64,000 nucleotides of DNA from Collybiopsis luxurians FD-317 M1 (GCA_000827265.1 KN834781.1:124001-188000); one strand, 5' to 3'; numbered from the stretch's first letter, positions 52,320-64,000 are shown. Translations and numbers: made by a program. Notes: generated by a model not told the origin, from the letters alone.

Positions 52320-55300
52320 ATGATTCTGGGCTTGAATCGACACTCTCTTTTCCTTTTGGCTGCTCTGTACAGCGTCCATGGTCAATCTTGCGAAAATTAT
52401 GGTTTCTCGAATGGCACCACTTGTGAATGTCCAACAGGGTTTGGTGGTTCGACTTGTTCGGAGCTGGCTTGCGGGGGAAACCTATTCCAAGGCTCCCAAA
52501 GACCATTGACTTCGACTTCCTCGGGTTTCGCTAATCTTACCGCCTCTGGATGTTCCTGCCAGAATGGATGGACCGGGACAGCCTGCAATGTCTGTGAGAC
52601 TGCGAATGCTTGCCAGAGTGCATCAAACGCTCTTGGAAGCTCGCAGATTCCCTTGACTGGTGTCGACGATGGGCAGAACCAGACTTTGGTCTGTAATACA
52701 TCTCCGCGGGTCTATGCCTCTTCGCAAATGAGTTGCGGTGTTAATGTAAGTATTTCAAGGACGCTGCATCAACCCCCTAATACATCCCGCAGAACCCAAC
52801 GTTGAAAGCTATATATCCGTTGTCTTCCACGCTCAATATCATACGTACTCTCGATCCGTCCCTGAGTCCTATTCCAAATACTACATCGTTTGGTTCCGTA
52901 GGTTCCCTATTCGCCCAACTTTTCTACGACGGTGAGGAACAATTTTACTGCAAAGCCGGCTCCTGTGCTCAGGATACCAACAACTGGAGCTGTCAAAATC
53001 TTGCCTGCACCTGCAGAACTAACACGACGTTCTGTGGAGGTGTTCCTTCGACTGATTTAACCGCAACTATCAATAACCTGACCGGCATACTAAACATAGA
53101 CTGCGGTGATATAGATAATTCAACGCAACAGGCAACTTGCAATTTCAAACAAGCGACGATTGCAACTGTGTTTGGTCCAGACGGACTTTTGCTTAATGGA
53201 TGTTCATTCGGGGAATGTATCCGACAAAGTGTCCTCGATAGCAGTGGCACCAATTCCACTACCACCTCCACCTCCTCTTCCGCCAAATCTTCCCTTGGCG
53301 GTGGTGTGATAGCGGGTTTAGCAGTTGTTGGAAGCCTCTTGCTGATCGCCGTTCTGTTCCTGATCTTCGGATGGTTTGCTCAGAGACGCGCGCGGAGATC
53401 TGGATATGACAAATCAGCAACAGGGAACGTTGCTGTACAATGGACGGACGTCAGCTACATTGTTCCTGCGTCTACCAACAGTCTCTGGAGGAAACGTAGT
53501 TCTTCTGGATTCAATGACGACAAAGTTATTCTCGACTCGGTCAGTGGCTATGTCAAACCAGGGCAGATGATGGCGATTTTAGGTCCTAGTGGTGAGTTGG
53601 CAACATTTTGCGCTTGATAGCTGTTGACCTTTTACGCTCTGTGTCAGGTGCCGGGAAAACCACACTCGTCGAAATTCTCGCAGGCAAGCACAAATCCGGA
53701 TCTGTCGTGGGTCACGTCGCTTTTCCCTCTACCTCCGAACCCAGTCCTCGCATCGGCTTCGTTCCTCAACAAGATGTTCTCCCGCCGACGCTTACAGTCT
53801 ACGAAGCTCTTCTCTTCGCTGCCCGACTGCGTTTACCAGAAAATATCCCCGATTTAGAGAAGCGCACGAGGGTCGATGCGATTACGGAAAAGTTGGGTAT
53901 AGATCATATTCGCGACGTTCGGATAGGGGATAATACGAATGGGAGGGCGAGAGGGATAAGTGGAGGCGAGATGAGGAGGGTTAGTATCGGTTTGGAGCTT
54001 ATTGCTAGTCCAGATGTTTTGATTCTGGATGAACCTACTTCCGGTATGTGTCCTTCGTTTATCTATCCTCCGGTCTTTTTTTCTACATTCATCAGGTTTG
54101 GACTCGGTCTCTGCCGCACGAGTAGCGGACGTATTGCGGTCAATTGCTCATGACCCGGCATCTCCAACTGCTGTGATTGCGTCGATCCATCAGCCTAGGC
54201 AAGTCGTTGTCCAAGTCCTGTTCCGTTCAGTCAGAATCATTGACCCTTTGCCAGCTCTCAACTTTATCAAGTGTTTGACACAATCCTCGTCCTCGCACAG
54301 GGGCACGCTCTCTATTCCGGACCAGGATCCTTCGCTCCGGTCGATTATCTCGCTCGTACTGGTGTTGCTAAGCCCTATCAACAAGGATACAACGTGGCAG
54401 ATTACTTGTTGGAAGTTGCCAGCGATCCTCATTTGTTGTTATTGAACAAGCGCAAAGCGTCTCCTCAATCGCCTTCTGGAGCCGGGGACGAGAAGACCTC
54501 TGGTCTTGACGGTAATGAGACCGTTGGAGCTGGTGCCACTGACAATGAGGCTCGCGTTTCTTCAACTAGTGTTCCGGGGCTAAGATCATCAAAGTATTCT
54601 ACGACGTTTTTGACTCAGCTGCAGTATCTTTCAGGAAGGGAGTGGAAGATTTTGCGAAGGTAAGTTTGGACGGCCAGAATCGAGCTTCTCGTCCTCGGTT
54701 GGTTGAGGTTGACCTGATGATCAGGGACAAAACACTGTTCTTCACTCACGTTGGTGTCGCTTGTGTTCTCGGAGTTTTCTGTGGTACGCACCCTTAGTCT
54801 TTTCCCCGTCTGCACCACATAACTGAGGTCTTCGTTTCGATCCTTAGGTGGTCTATACTTCAACGTCAATACCACCATTGCTGGTTTCCAGTCTCGAGTT
54901 GGTTGCTTATTCTTCCTCGTGAGTAAATAGAGCACTACTCTCTTCGAACCTCAATTCTCATCCATATGCCGCCCCGTGCTACAGGGAGCGCTGATAGCAT
55001 TCTCATCTTTGAGTGCGCTGTATAATATCGTTGAGATTCGACCTTTGTTTCTCCGTGAACGTTCAGCGTCATACTACAGGTACGTGCTCCCTGCCTCCAC
55101 TCGTTTTTACTGAGATATCGATCCTTGGACTATAGCCCGACCGCTTGGTTGCTCTCGCGTTTCTTGTTCGATGTTGTTCCTCTGCGCATCGTTCCGACGA
55201 TTCTTGTTTCCACTATGCGCGTATCTTGTTTCCCTGGCCTCGTTCATTCGACTGGTACTGAACAATCCCTAGAACTTATTGGATGGCGGGGTTGGCGCCA

Positions 55301-55888
55301 GAGGCAGCCCGCTTCTTCAAGTTCCTCTTCATTCTTGTACTGTATACCCTAGCCTTGACACTATTCGTGAGTACTCGAGCGACCTCAACTGTGCTAGACT
55401 GGAACTAACCGTCGACCCGATACTCCAGAACTTTTTCCTTGGTACCCTCTTCCGCAACGGAGGCATCGCCATCCTGCTCTCTGCTCTGAGCGCACTCTAT
55501 CAAATGACCTTTGCTGGGTTCTTTGTCCACCTCAACTCGATTCCGCCGGTCCTTCGATGGCTCCAGTGGCTTTGTCCGCTCAAATATTGCTTGGAAGCGT
55601 TGTCTGTGAACGAGGTGGGATCCGGGCTGTTGATTCAGGATACATTGGAGGGTGTCCCAGTAAATGTGTCTGCGACATTGATTATGAATCTGGTATGTAC
55701 TGCCATTCAATAAGAGAATTAGAATGGTCCCTGCTAACGAACCGTCCTTTCGTGTTTTCGTCTGACAGTTGTTTGGATTCGGAGAGAATAACTATTATAG
55801 AGATGTGCTTGTACTATTTGCTTTTATTGCCGGATTCGGCCTGGGTGTTATTGGGGTCGTTTGGGTGAAGGTTCGTGAGCGGCGATAG
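52320..55888 (+). CDS. Adp1-like ABCG transporter with EGF-like extracellular region
   Basis: Signal peptide (LNRHSLFLLAALYSVHG), then a Cys-rich ectodomain with EGF-like motifs (CECPTGFGGSTC, CSCQNGWTGTAC), more Cys pairs and a Thr/Ser-rich stalk. TM1 (VVGSLLLIAVLFLIFGWFAQ) follows, then the ATPase: Walker A GPSGAGKTT, QQDVLPPTLTVYEA, signature GISGGEMRR, Walker B VLILDEPTSG. The membrane domain continues (SGREWKILRRDKTLFF, GVFCGGLYFNVNTT, ALYNIVEIRPLF) and ends LFGFGENNYYRDV..VKVRERR. The architecture matches yeast Adp1, a half-size ABCG protein of unknown substrate. Many short introns. One intron (about 55216-55271) appears to start with GC rather than GT. Confidence 0.92.
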
Positions 55889-56449
55889 GGAACAAGTTTC
55901 AGGGTATCTCAGGATATGGGGAAGGCGGGACAATTGATGACAAAGTATCTTACAAATTAGGTTTCTAGTCTTTCTTTTCTTTTGAAAGGTCTGTATTCTA
56001 TTGCTCGTAACTTATGATAGTCGAGAGCCGGATATGAATATGATTCCGTATCTTCATTGTGAGAGGCAGTAATTGTAAGCAAATTCATCTCGTTCTCAAA
56101 CCAGGGACACCCACGTCACTTTGCTGACGAAAAATTTAAAGGAACGGAATGATTACCACAATGCGCCGATGAAGCACCGACGCAGTGTGGCGCATTAGGA
56201 AGGATGTCAAGTCTCTTCCACGATGATCAAGCTATTTCGAGATGCTCTTGCGACTGCGATTAGTAATCTGCGTCCCGCAACAGTTGGATTGCATCTTACC
56301 AATCCAATTGTGAAATTATTTCCAAATGCTTCCAGACTATCGCACCACGCTTACTCAGAAAACTCGAAATTATATTTAGTCGACAAAACTTCGATAGGTG
56401 CTCCGCATTCTTTCATCGTCACCTACATACTCATACTCAACCTACTATC
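55889..56449. promoter_or_regulatory. Intergenic region upstream of the MDR oxidoreductase
   Basis: About 560 bp with no recognised gene. A near-palindrome GCGCCGATGAAGCACCGACGC lies near 56163. It holds the promoter of the next gene. Confidence 0.4.
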
Positions 56450-57671
56450 ATGTCTACACAGAAAGTTTTATACTTGGAGAAAGCCAAAGGCCCTTTCGTG
56501 GTATCTGACGCGCCCATTCTCAAGCCCGGCCCGGGACAGCTCTCTGTTAAGGTTATTAGTACTGCTCTGAACCCAGTCGATTGGAAGATACAGGCGTTCG
56601 ACTTTTTCATATCCAAGTACCCTGCCATTCTTGGTACCGATCTTGCGGGAGACGTCGCTGAGATTGGCGAAGGCGTTGAGGGGTTCTCAAAGGGTGATAA
56701 AGTGTATGTACTTTGCTTGCTTACTTCTTTCGTGCATTTGGAAGACTCTAATGCGTCCTTCAGCTTCTTCCAAGGTTTCTTTGCCAACGAATTTGCTGGC
56801 TTCCAGCAGTACACTCTCGTCCCTGCTGATATCGTTGGCAAGGTCAGTTACTTATTTATATCAGACCAGCCTGTGAACGCGTAGATCTGATGCTAGTATG
56901 ACGTACAGCTTCCTTCCAACATCAACTACGACCAAGCTTCTACCATTCCTCTCGCGTTCACCACCGCTGCATTTGGTCTCTTGGGTCCCGCAGGTGTGAA
57001 CCTAGACCCCACTCTCGAATTCAAGCCCAAGTACTCAGGCCAGCCGGCCGTCGTCTACGGTGGGAGCACCTCCGTCGGCCAATTCGCCATCCAGATATTC
57101 AAACATCTTGGCTACGGTCCAATCATCACCTACGCCTCTGCCCGCCACGCCGATTTCTTGAAATCCCTCGGAGCGACGCATGTCGTTGATCGCGGACAAG
57201 TTCCTTCCAGTGGTTTCGCAGAGGTTGCAAAGAAGATTGCCGGTGCTCCCATCAAAATTGTGTTCAATTCGGTTATTGACGGGGAGGCTTCGACTATCTC
57301 TTTGAATATTGTCGATGGAGATGGTGAAGTAGCGGATGTGAACCCAGAAGCGAAGAGTCCCGGAGATGGGAGGAAGGTTTATGCGATCTTCGGAAACTCA
57401 CACCCTCCGAACAATAGGGAGTTTGGTCGAGTGATTTGGAAGGCTTTGCCAAAATTGGTGCAGGATGGGTTGATTGTGGTAAGTTCAAGTTTCGAGATCA
57501 TCCGGATCTCTTATGAGATGGTTGTTCTGATGATTGTTTGATTTCGTGTAGCCCAATCGGGTGGAGAAGCTTCCGAATGGTCTTGCTGGGATTGACGGTG
57601 GTTTGCAGAAGTTAAAGGACAACAAAGTTAGCGGCGTGAAGCTGGTTGCCTCTCCGCAAGAGACTGCCTAG
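56450..57671 (+). CDS. MDR-superfamily oxidoreductase (quinone/enoyl reductase type), 340 aa
   Basis: CDS join(56450..56703, 56764..56842, 56909..57478, 57552..57671); length divides by three. The N-terminal GroES-like domain reads KGPFVVSDAPILKPGPGQ, ALNPVDWKIQAFDFF, ILGTDLAGDVAEIGEG. The NADPH-binding domain has VVYGGSTSVGQFAIQIFKHL and YASARHADFLKSLGATHVVD. No structural zinc-binding cysteines are present, so it belongs to the zinc-free branch (quinone-oxidoreductase or trans-enoyl-reductase-like). It probably reduces an alpha,beta-unsaturated carbonyl or quinone with NADPH; the substrate is not known. Joining at CTTCTTCC (56764) restores KVFFQGFF, the expected motif. Confidence 0.9.
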
Positions 57672-58158
57672 GGACTATTGAGCCGGTTAATTGTGTACTA
57701 GGAATGCAAATGTAAACTTGGAATAGATTAATTTAAGGTGAAATGCACGTTGAGATGAGGGTGATAGAACTAGACATGCGGAGACGAAAGGGCGAGGTTT
57801 AGATTCGGAGAAATGGATATTATGAGGTATGCTTGTGATGTCGGAATTCATTCCTGGATTTGTAAAGGGATGGATGCGGAATTGGAATAATTTTTTGAAA
57901 TGCCCATAATCTGGTAGTCGAAAATGAAATCTGCATGCGATTGTTTGTCCGCATCATTTTATTTCAGGACCAGTAATCATATTGGCTGCCTATACTACTC
58001 ATGCTGTCAATCACTAATCACTAACGCCAGTGTGGCGGAACGGTAGGAGGGTGTAATTATGCCGCCGAAACTACGTTTTATTCACATACCTAAACCTAAT
58101 TTCCAAAAGCTTCCAGAAATTATTCTATGATTCCTGTTCATATTCAGCTCAATCTATC
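57672..58158. other. Intergenic 3' flank and duplicated upstream region
   Basis: No gene was recognised. The last 60 bp before 58159 resembles the leader of the MDR gene (CAATCTATCATGGCTACACA versus CCTACTATCATGTCTACACA). Confidence 0.4.
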
Positions 58159-58199
58159 ATGGCTACACAGAAAGTCTTTTACTTGGACAAAGCCAAAGG
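58159..58199 (+). pseudogene. Orphan first-exon start of a second MDR oxidoreductase
   Basis: ATGGCTACACAGAAAGTCTT encodes MATQKVFYLDKAKG, matching MSTQKVLYLEKAKG of the upstream gene. Homology ends where the sequence runs into GGTACGGC, a donor-like site, and no further exon of the gene follows. It is the remnant of a tandem duplicate. Confidence 0.7.
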
Positions 58200-59245
58200 T
58201 ACGGCAAAACCCTAAACCTATCTTCACCTCGAGCACTTATCGTGTCATTGTGGGAGAGTTTTCGTCAAATCTATCCTGTGGGAGGAGTCGGATGGATAAT
58301 TAAAATTTTTGTGTAGTGTATGTACTGTATCTCCGTCCTTCCCGCTACTTCCAGCTGTTCCAAATCTGCGACCCCGCTTGTAAGAGCTATAGTCCTATTT
58401 AAGTACACAAGACTGTAGGTATATAAGTACTGGACCACGGACTTGAAAGTAAGGAAGATGTACCTCAGAACGTACACAATTTCTAAGAATGAAATTGGAA
58501 GGAGCAAATCTTTATGCTCGTTTCTCAAAATCATTCTTTCCAGCATCAAAAGACTGTAGCTTTTGTCTGATGTTTGTAATGGGTAGTGTAAGTGCAAGAT
58601 TAATGTAGTGGTCATATTTGGTTTCTTGAGTATCAATTACAGTCAGTCCATTTCAAAAGTCAATGTAAACAGATGTCAAGATATACAAATTTGACACGAT
58701 TTAATGTATGCAGGTGATTGCAAGTGCACTGCTTCCATCAACCTGAATTCCCAACGGCTACTGCCTGCAGTTCAATGCTGAGCAATCCCCAATGTGCACT
58801 GCCTTTGTTAGTCTCTGTAGACACTGACAGCTTTGTGGTCTAGGATCATTTGGGGGAGGGTTGCACTTCCAACTTCCACTCTCTTCAATAAATTCCAATT
58901 GAGGATGAGTTAATTTGGTGCTTGATTCAGACTCTGCATCCGGTACATCTTTTAGAGAACCATTCATAGAACCCCACTGAACCTTAGTATTCTAAACCAT
59001 GATTTTGAAGCATTTGGCTTCAAACCAGAGATTGTATGGAATGGGTGGACTGTTTAATTCATCCAGAGTCACTTTTCTGATTATGAATAAGCTGTTTCTA
59101 GATTTCACTTGAGAAGCAGCAATGTAAGCTTCAAATCCTCCATTTTGCAGTGAACAAGTTATATGAGAAAACCTTGTGAAGATTGACCAGTGAGTGCAAA
59201 AGAAGCTTCAAATGGAAGCTGAGTACAATGAACTGTGACTAAAAG
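58200..59245. other. AT-rich region, probably transposon-derived
   Basis: From about 58640 the sequence is poor in CG and of the same composition as the Helitron region. A 70-codon open frame on the minus strand (58967-58758) shows no domain. The exact left end of the Helitron could not be placed. Confidence 0.35.
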
Positions 59246-60362
59246 TGTTGATATTTTCTGTAAAGGGTAAATGAGCTAAAATATGGGCTGATGGGGATGG
59301 ATAGGATGAAAACATGCTTAGGCCTTTATTGTACAAGTACTGGTACAAAGGTAAGCAGTAAGAAGAAAAATGCAATGAAAGGTTTCAGAGATAACTCTCA
59401 CAATTGATCACATGCTTCAGTGTGCTTGGACTGCCAGATAATACTTCAACACACTCCCTCAAGCCACAGAAGCTCGTAGATAAAAGAAGAATAAATAAAA
59501 GAAGAAGCTGTAATGTAAAAATGTCTGTCAAGAAAAATACGCACTCCCTGTTTCCTGACATGGATCAGAAAGCATAATTGACAGAATCATCATTGGTGAC
59601 AGCTGCATGAGCATCATGCTCATCCTCCAGTTCCATCAGGCATTGGCTCTTGTAGTGACCATGACCACCACACCTGTGGCATGTGATGAGGATTTTTGAT
59701 CCCTTCTGATTTCTGATGAGCAGGGGTTGCACATTTTCCCTTCATGGAATGGGAAGAAAGGAGAGCAATGAGTTTGGAAATCATAGCACTATTGACGGGG
59801 GTATCAGATTCCTCCTGCTTGATGGAATCTGAACTGGTCATATTTTTTTTGGTTCATTTGAGAGAATTGTACTGAGTGATGCAATGGTGAATAATGTGCT
59901 CCTTGTCATCACATTAAATATCACCATCAATAGACTGGCAAAACTGATTCTAGATGACATCATTAGAAAGAGAACAAAGGAGAGTCAAAATGAACTGAGC
60001 GTCAAGTGGCTTGTCCTTGAACTCATGATCAAGGTGGTCAGTGATATTGCAAAACAACCCAATGTGATCATGCATAGAAGTAGTGGGGGTGAGGCAAAGG
60101 GTATGGAAATGATCCCAGAGTTCAGATTGTGTATTGATTCTGGAAGCAGAGTTAACCTCAACAAGGCCCTTGTACAAAGGCAGGGTCAAGGGGAAGATTG
60201 CAGATATGGGGAAACTGCTTTGCACTGATACTACCCACAATAATATCCATTACCTCTCTCTGCTTCTCTTCAAAGGCCTTCACCTGTTTCAAGGTTGTTG
60301 GACCTGCCGGTTGACTCTTTGTGCCATAGACAACTTCATGAAGCTGTTTACTCTGGAGGTAC
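59246..60362 (-). mobile_element. Copia fragment: one LTR plus gag, pol missing
   Basis: A candidate LTR spans 59246-59451 (TGTTGA..TCAACA), with polypurine CTTGAGGGAGTG next to it on the minus strand. To its right, minus-strand pieces of gag follow (LQSKQLHEVVYGTKSQPAGP, SELWDHFHTLCLTPTTS, LDAQFILTLLCSL, zinc-knuckle remains CH-CGGHGHYKSQC). No protease, integrase or RT is present and no second LTR was found. At about 60362 the sequence passes directly into helicase coding sequence, so this fragment interrupts the Helitron. Confidence 0.65.
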
Positions 60363-63300
60363 CACAGCATTTGTTGATTTCCATGCTAATTTTCCCAGTT
60401 AATGGAGTAACTCATCTTCAGTTTGGGGAGGCATTGGTCTGTATAATGCCTTTCCAACAGGAGGATACTGAAATTGATCGCCAGAGAAGATTAAAGTAAT
60501 GCCACCCAAGAATTCAGAAGTATTTTCTTTTGCATATCTTAATGAAGCATCCACATCAGCTAAAAGGATCTGGTCAATCATTGAAATCTCATCAATCAAA
60601 AGTAAACATACATCCTTCCACTGCTGTTGCAAGTCATTATTTTTCTTTATGCTTGCTAAAATAGACAGGTTATCCAATTCAATATCAGAACTAATTTTTT
60701 ACAATTCTTTTTAGCATGAATTTTGATATTGCTCTCACTGTAGAGAGTTATTCTATCTATTAATGATGCAGCATATGCAGTTGGAACAAGACTGATATCC
60801 GTGAGGCAATCTGTAAAGGTGCATGATAGTTTGTACTGTGCAAACAATGTGAGTTTTTCCAGTACCTCCCAGTCCTGTTAAAAGCATTCTTAATTGGTCT
60901 CATCCAATATATTGAAGTAAATGAAATATTTCTCTACAAATTATTGTTGAAGCAATGATAGTAAAAATGACTCATTGTTCATCTGTAAGTTCAAAATTAT
61001 TGGCAATTTGATCCATATGCTGTTGAAGATTGATTTCTGTTGCAGACAATAGATTGGCATTTTCATTGTTATCAATCTCTATTAGACTGGACCAGGTAAT
61101 GTACAGGGACATGTGTTGCACCTGAATCAGAAATTTCACAATTAGCTTGAGTATGGATGTTTACTTGCTGATGCTCCAGTCTTACTAATTCTTTATTTTG
61201 ATTAGCCACATCTTTCAATCATCTAGACACATTAGATTCTGTCAGATCTGGTAAGACAATATGATCTTTTGTGATAGTAGAAGTACGATATGTTGGACAG
61301 TGAGGAGGGGGTAATAACCATAGTGCAGAAGTAAGATCAGTTTTTAGCATAAAGTTTTTTTACTGTTGATGGATAAGTGTTTGTTGCTGGGACATTCTTT
61401 CAAGCATGTTATCCATGTTGGTGAATTCAGACTCATCAATATCTATGTCTGTTATTGCAGATGTTTGAATTTGAGGATGAGCTAAAAGGTTAGCTCATTT
61501 TTACAGTCACTCAGCTTCACATTGATCTGCACACTCATGGATTTCTTCCCAGCTATCAACAATACATTGGTGCTTGGCAGTGAGATTCAGATTAAATCTG
61601 ATTCAATGGTTTCAGAAATGAGAGGCAAAAGGACTGAAAATGGTTTGAAGAGCAAAAGAATGAATAATTGATAATATTCACTGAAAGCTCAAGGTGCATT
61701 CATATTTAAAAGGACTGGGACATAATCTTTCCAATATCACCTTGCTCAAAAAAGGTATGATAAAGTAATTGATGAGTGGCATGCAGAGGGTGACCCTCCA
61801 AAAGTTAATATTGAGATAAAACTCCACCACAAGTATCTGGAGTGTGAACAGTATGTGTTTTACTTTGAGGTTGGCGAGAAACATGTCTTACAAAATCATA
61901 AAAGCACATTATTCCCAATTGCTCATCACAAAACCAGTTATCCTGAACTTGACTGCATTGCCCTAAATAGCCTTCATTGTCAATAGAAAAGTGTAGTACA
62001 TGTTCTTTCTCAACTGAATTAATCAATGACATATCAGCTTTGTTAGGAGATTGACTAGAAAAGATTAGCAACAGGTACAGGTACTGTTGAATGTGAAAAA
62101 ATGCCATTGTCCAAGTCCTGCAAATAGCAAACTCATTGTTGCACATGGATTTGTTGTTTCTTACCAAAACGAGTAAGACATTGATGTAATAATCTTCTTG
62201 AATCTTCCTTTGATCCATGACCTAAATCTGTTTTTGATAGTGAAGATACAGCTCTTGACAAAAGTGAAAGGAGTTCATCTGTGGTCAATGACATTTTTGT
62301 CATATAATTGGATATATGTAGAACATTGCTGCTTTTGCAGCTCAACCAGATGGAATGCAATTGAAATTGTAATTATCATAAGATAGTTATATACAACAAG
62401 GACTGGATTATGACCATTTATATCAGATTGTTTTTGAGCAAGAATAATTGAGTTGGTGCCCACATTAAATGAAGAGATGTTGACTACATCCTGTGGAAAT
62501 TCAAATCGGCAATCTGTATTTGATGTATGACCCTTATAGTATACTTTCCTATATTGATGGCAGTAGAAACATTCTCCAATTCTTTTATACTCTTGATCAA
62601 ATAACTGTTGCCATTGGGCTTTTCTTTGCTGAATTAGATTCAAAGCTACAATAGAAGAAAAGTTATGATATCATAAAGCTCAGTTTGATTGATCTAATAA
62701 ATATTCAACATGAGCTTCCAGCGAAACTTATAGACTTTGAAAACAATCTTCAAATCCACCAATACCTAATGGATAAAGTGAGGGGAACATACCAAGAAAT
62801 AAAGATGGATTGTTATACTCAACTATGGGATCTCTGTCATACTGCAAGATGAGGTCAGCAAAAGAGTTTCCAGTTGTGGGCAAAGCTTTGGCTATTGATT
62901 GTGCTACAGATGCCATCATGAATCTTGCAGGTACATCAGTGGATTCAGCATCATAAACACTAGTCAATCAAATAAAGCTTCACCTTGCTGTTCTCCTTTG
63001 AGCAATGAAGCTGGATGCATATCAAATCCACTGGTTTCTGTATCAAATAATTCACTCACAGAACTTTCATGATTATATAAGAAGCAGTCATCAAGACCAG
63101 GGAGCAAACCATATTCTGGATACAATGACAGAGTTTGTTCATCTGGAGGAGGAAGACCAATATACCCAAAATGATTGCAACATAGATGATTCAAAAATCA
63201 TGAACAGATACATAACACCACATCAAACAAAAAAGGGTTTAAGCTGATTCATATCCTTTTTATTCAATTTTTGGGGCTCTACTTGAAAAATAACACTGAT

Positions 63301-63400
63301 TAAGCCATTAATATCTGCTGGAGCCCAAGGAAACTTTTTAGCTGTCAAACATATATCCATTGGATGGGTGTAAACATTGCTGTGTAACTACAAGAGATCC
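60363..63400 (-). mobile_element. Helitron remnant (Rep/helicase protein), degenerate
   Basis: On the minus strand, from right to left: YNNPSLFLGMFPSLYPLGIG and GFDMHPASLL (N-terminal Helitron region), GHTSNTDCRFEFP and NSIILAQKQSD (helitron_like_N region), and a Pif1-like helicase part (VCLLLIDEISMIDQILLADV, IFSGDQFQYPPVGKALY, LGKLAWKSTNAVV). The order fits a Helitron Rep-helicase. Numerous stops and frame breaks; not autonomous. CG dinucleotides are nearly absent. Confidence 0.8.
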
Positions 63401-63429
63401 TTGGCAGAAGATGAGCCAAACAAGCAACT

Positions 63430-63610
63430 GGTGACTGACAAAGTAACTTGTCAGATTGAAACTCCGCTAACTTGTCCTTACAAAAGTAACTTAAGTTACT
63501 TAAGTTACTTGCCACCAAAGTTACTTTGTCGGCGCAAAGTAACTTGTCAAGTTAGCGGACTTTGAATTTTGAAACTCCGCTAACTTGTTAACTTGTCGTC
63601 AATAGCGCAG
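63430..63610. repeat. Palindrome-rich region, candidate Helitron terminal or subterminal sequence
   Basis: Repeated AAGTTACTT/AAGTAACTT units occur (about 63433-63560), including AAGTAACTTAAGTTACTT and AAAGTTACTTTG-TCGGCG-CAAAGTAACTT. GTTAGCGGACTTTGAA pairs with TTTTGAAACTCCGCTAAC across a 2-3 nt loop. This is followed by GCAGCCGCATCAGCTGCG. Confidence 0.65.
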
Positions 63611-64000
63611 CCGCATCAGCTGCGATTAAGGCAGACATCAGAGCTCCGCATAATGTTAAATCCATGCGGCCCTTGCTCCGGACCCCAGTCCAATGTGATC
63701 CTCCTTCATAGCTGCAATGGTATCATGTCAATTAATTAGAAAAATAAGCTCCGTAATTCCAGGCTTTTACAGTAGCGAGTGAAGCCCCAATCATGGAAAT
63801 CATTGCACAGGTGATACAGTTAGAGCCTTGCATGATACGGAGCCCCTTCAAGATGTCTTAATATAGGATATAGCATTAGGGACAGTCAACCCAATACTAC
63901 TGTAATACAGGCAATGCACCTTAAATACTGGATATGTACTCTAATCCTTTCTGCAAATTGGGGACTGCATTTTTAGAAAAGATGCTTCTCCTTCTGAACT
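63611..64000. other. Right-edge sequence without recognised features
   Basis: No open frame, repeat or RNA gene was recognised. CG content rises again, so this is probably outside the Helitron. Confidence 0.35.

Overview
This window is nuclear DNA of a basidiomycete fungus, almost certainly an agaric-type Agaricomycete. Its genes are cut by many short GT-AG introns (mostly 48-65 bp), and its families are typical of mushrooms: cerato-platanins, two expanded seven-TM receptor-like families (one with DUF6533), a GH79 glycosidase, an F-box relic, a CRN/RHS-type effector-like protein, and Copia and Helitron remnants. Genus and species cannot be read from the sequence.

Layout. 1-4735 (-): 5' and central part of a Na+/K+-type P-type ATPase that runs off the left edge. 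5846-6360 (+): small two-exon membrane protein. 7102-7383: TA-flanked inverted-repeat element (mariner-type MITE). 8146-9554 (+): eight-exon seven-TM protein. 11774-14144 (+): CBM21 glycogen-targeting PP1 regulatory subunit. About 14.37-26 kb: a three-fold segmental amplification carrying four intact copies of an unrecognised three-exon small gene (106-113 aa), two 5'-truncated GH79 pseudogenes and one complete GH79 gene (24350-26881, -). 27149-28567: F-box pseudogene. 29465-31930 (+): CRN/RHS-type NTPase plus nuclease-like protein. 33444-34378 (-): SAM methyltransferase. 34687-34778: intron-containing tRNA-Ala(UGC). 35589-39057: three cerato-platanin genes, two on a tandem segmental duplication. 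39695-42404 and 52320-55888 (+): two ABCG transporters of the yeast Adp1 type, the first lacking the extracellular EGF-like region. They are separated by a complete but decayed Copia element (42610-46992), a DUF6533 seven-TM gene (48038-49613), a GH3 beta-xylosidase relic and COX17 (51746-52097, -). 56450-57671 (+): MDR-family oxidoreductase, followed by an orphan first exon of a lost tandem copy. 58.2-63.6 kb: CpG-poor Helitron remnant with a Copia LTR-gag fragment inside it.

The window is a mosaic of single-copy housekeeping genes (ATPase, CBM21 protein, COX17) and fast-evolving secreted, membrane or effector-like genes that have duplicated in tandem. The transposons carry a strong CpG-decay signature: all five differences between the Copia LTRs fall in CpG sites, six examined in-frame stops are all TGA, and the Helitron has nearly no CG dinucleotides. 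The best candidate for something undescribed is the four-copy small gene family at 15.1-23.5 kb. Every copy keeps its reading frame through two introns, and length differences in its long second exon are multiples of three.
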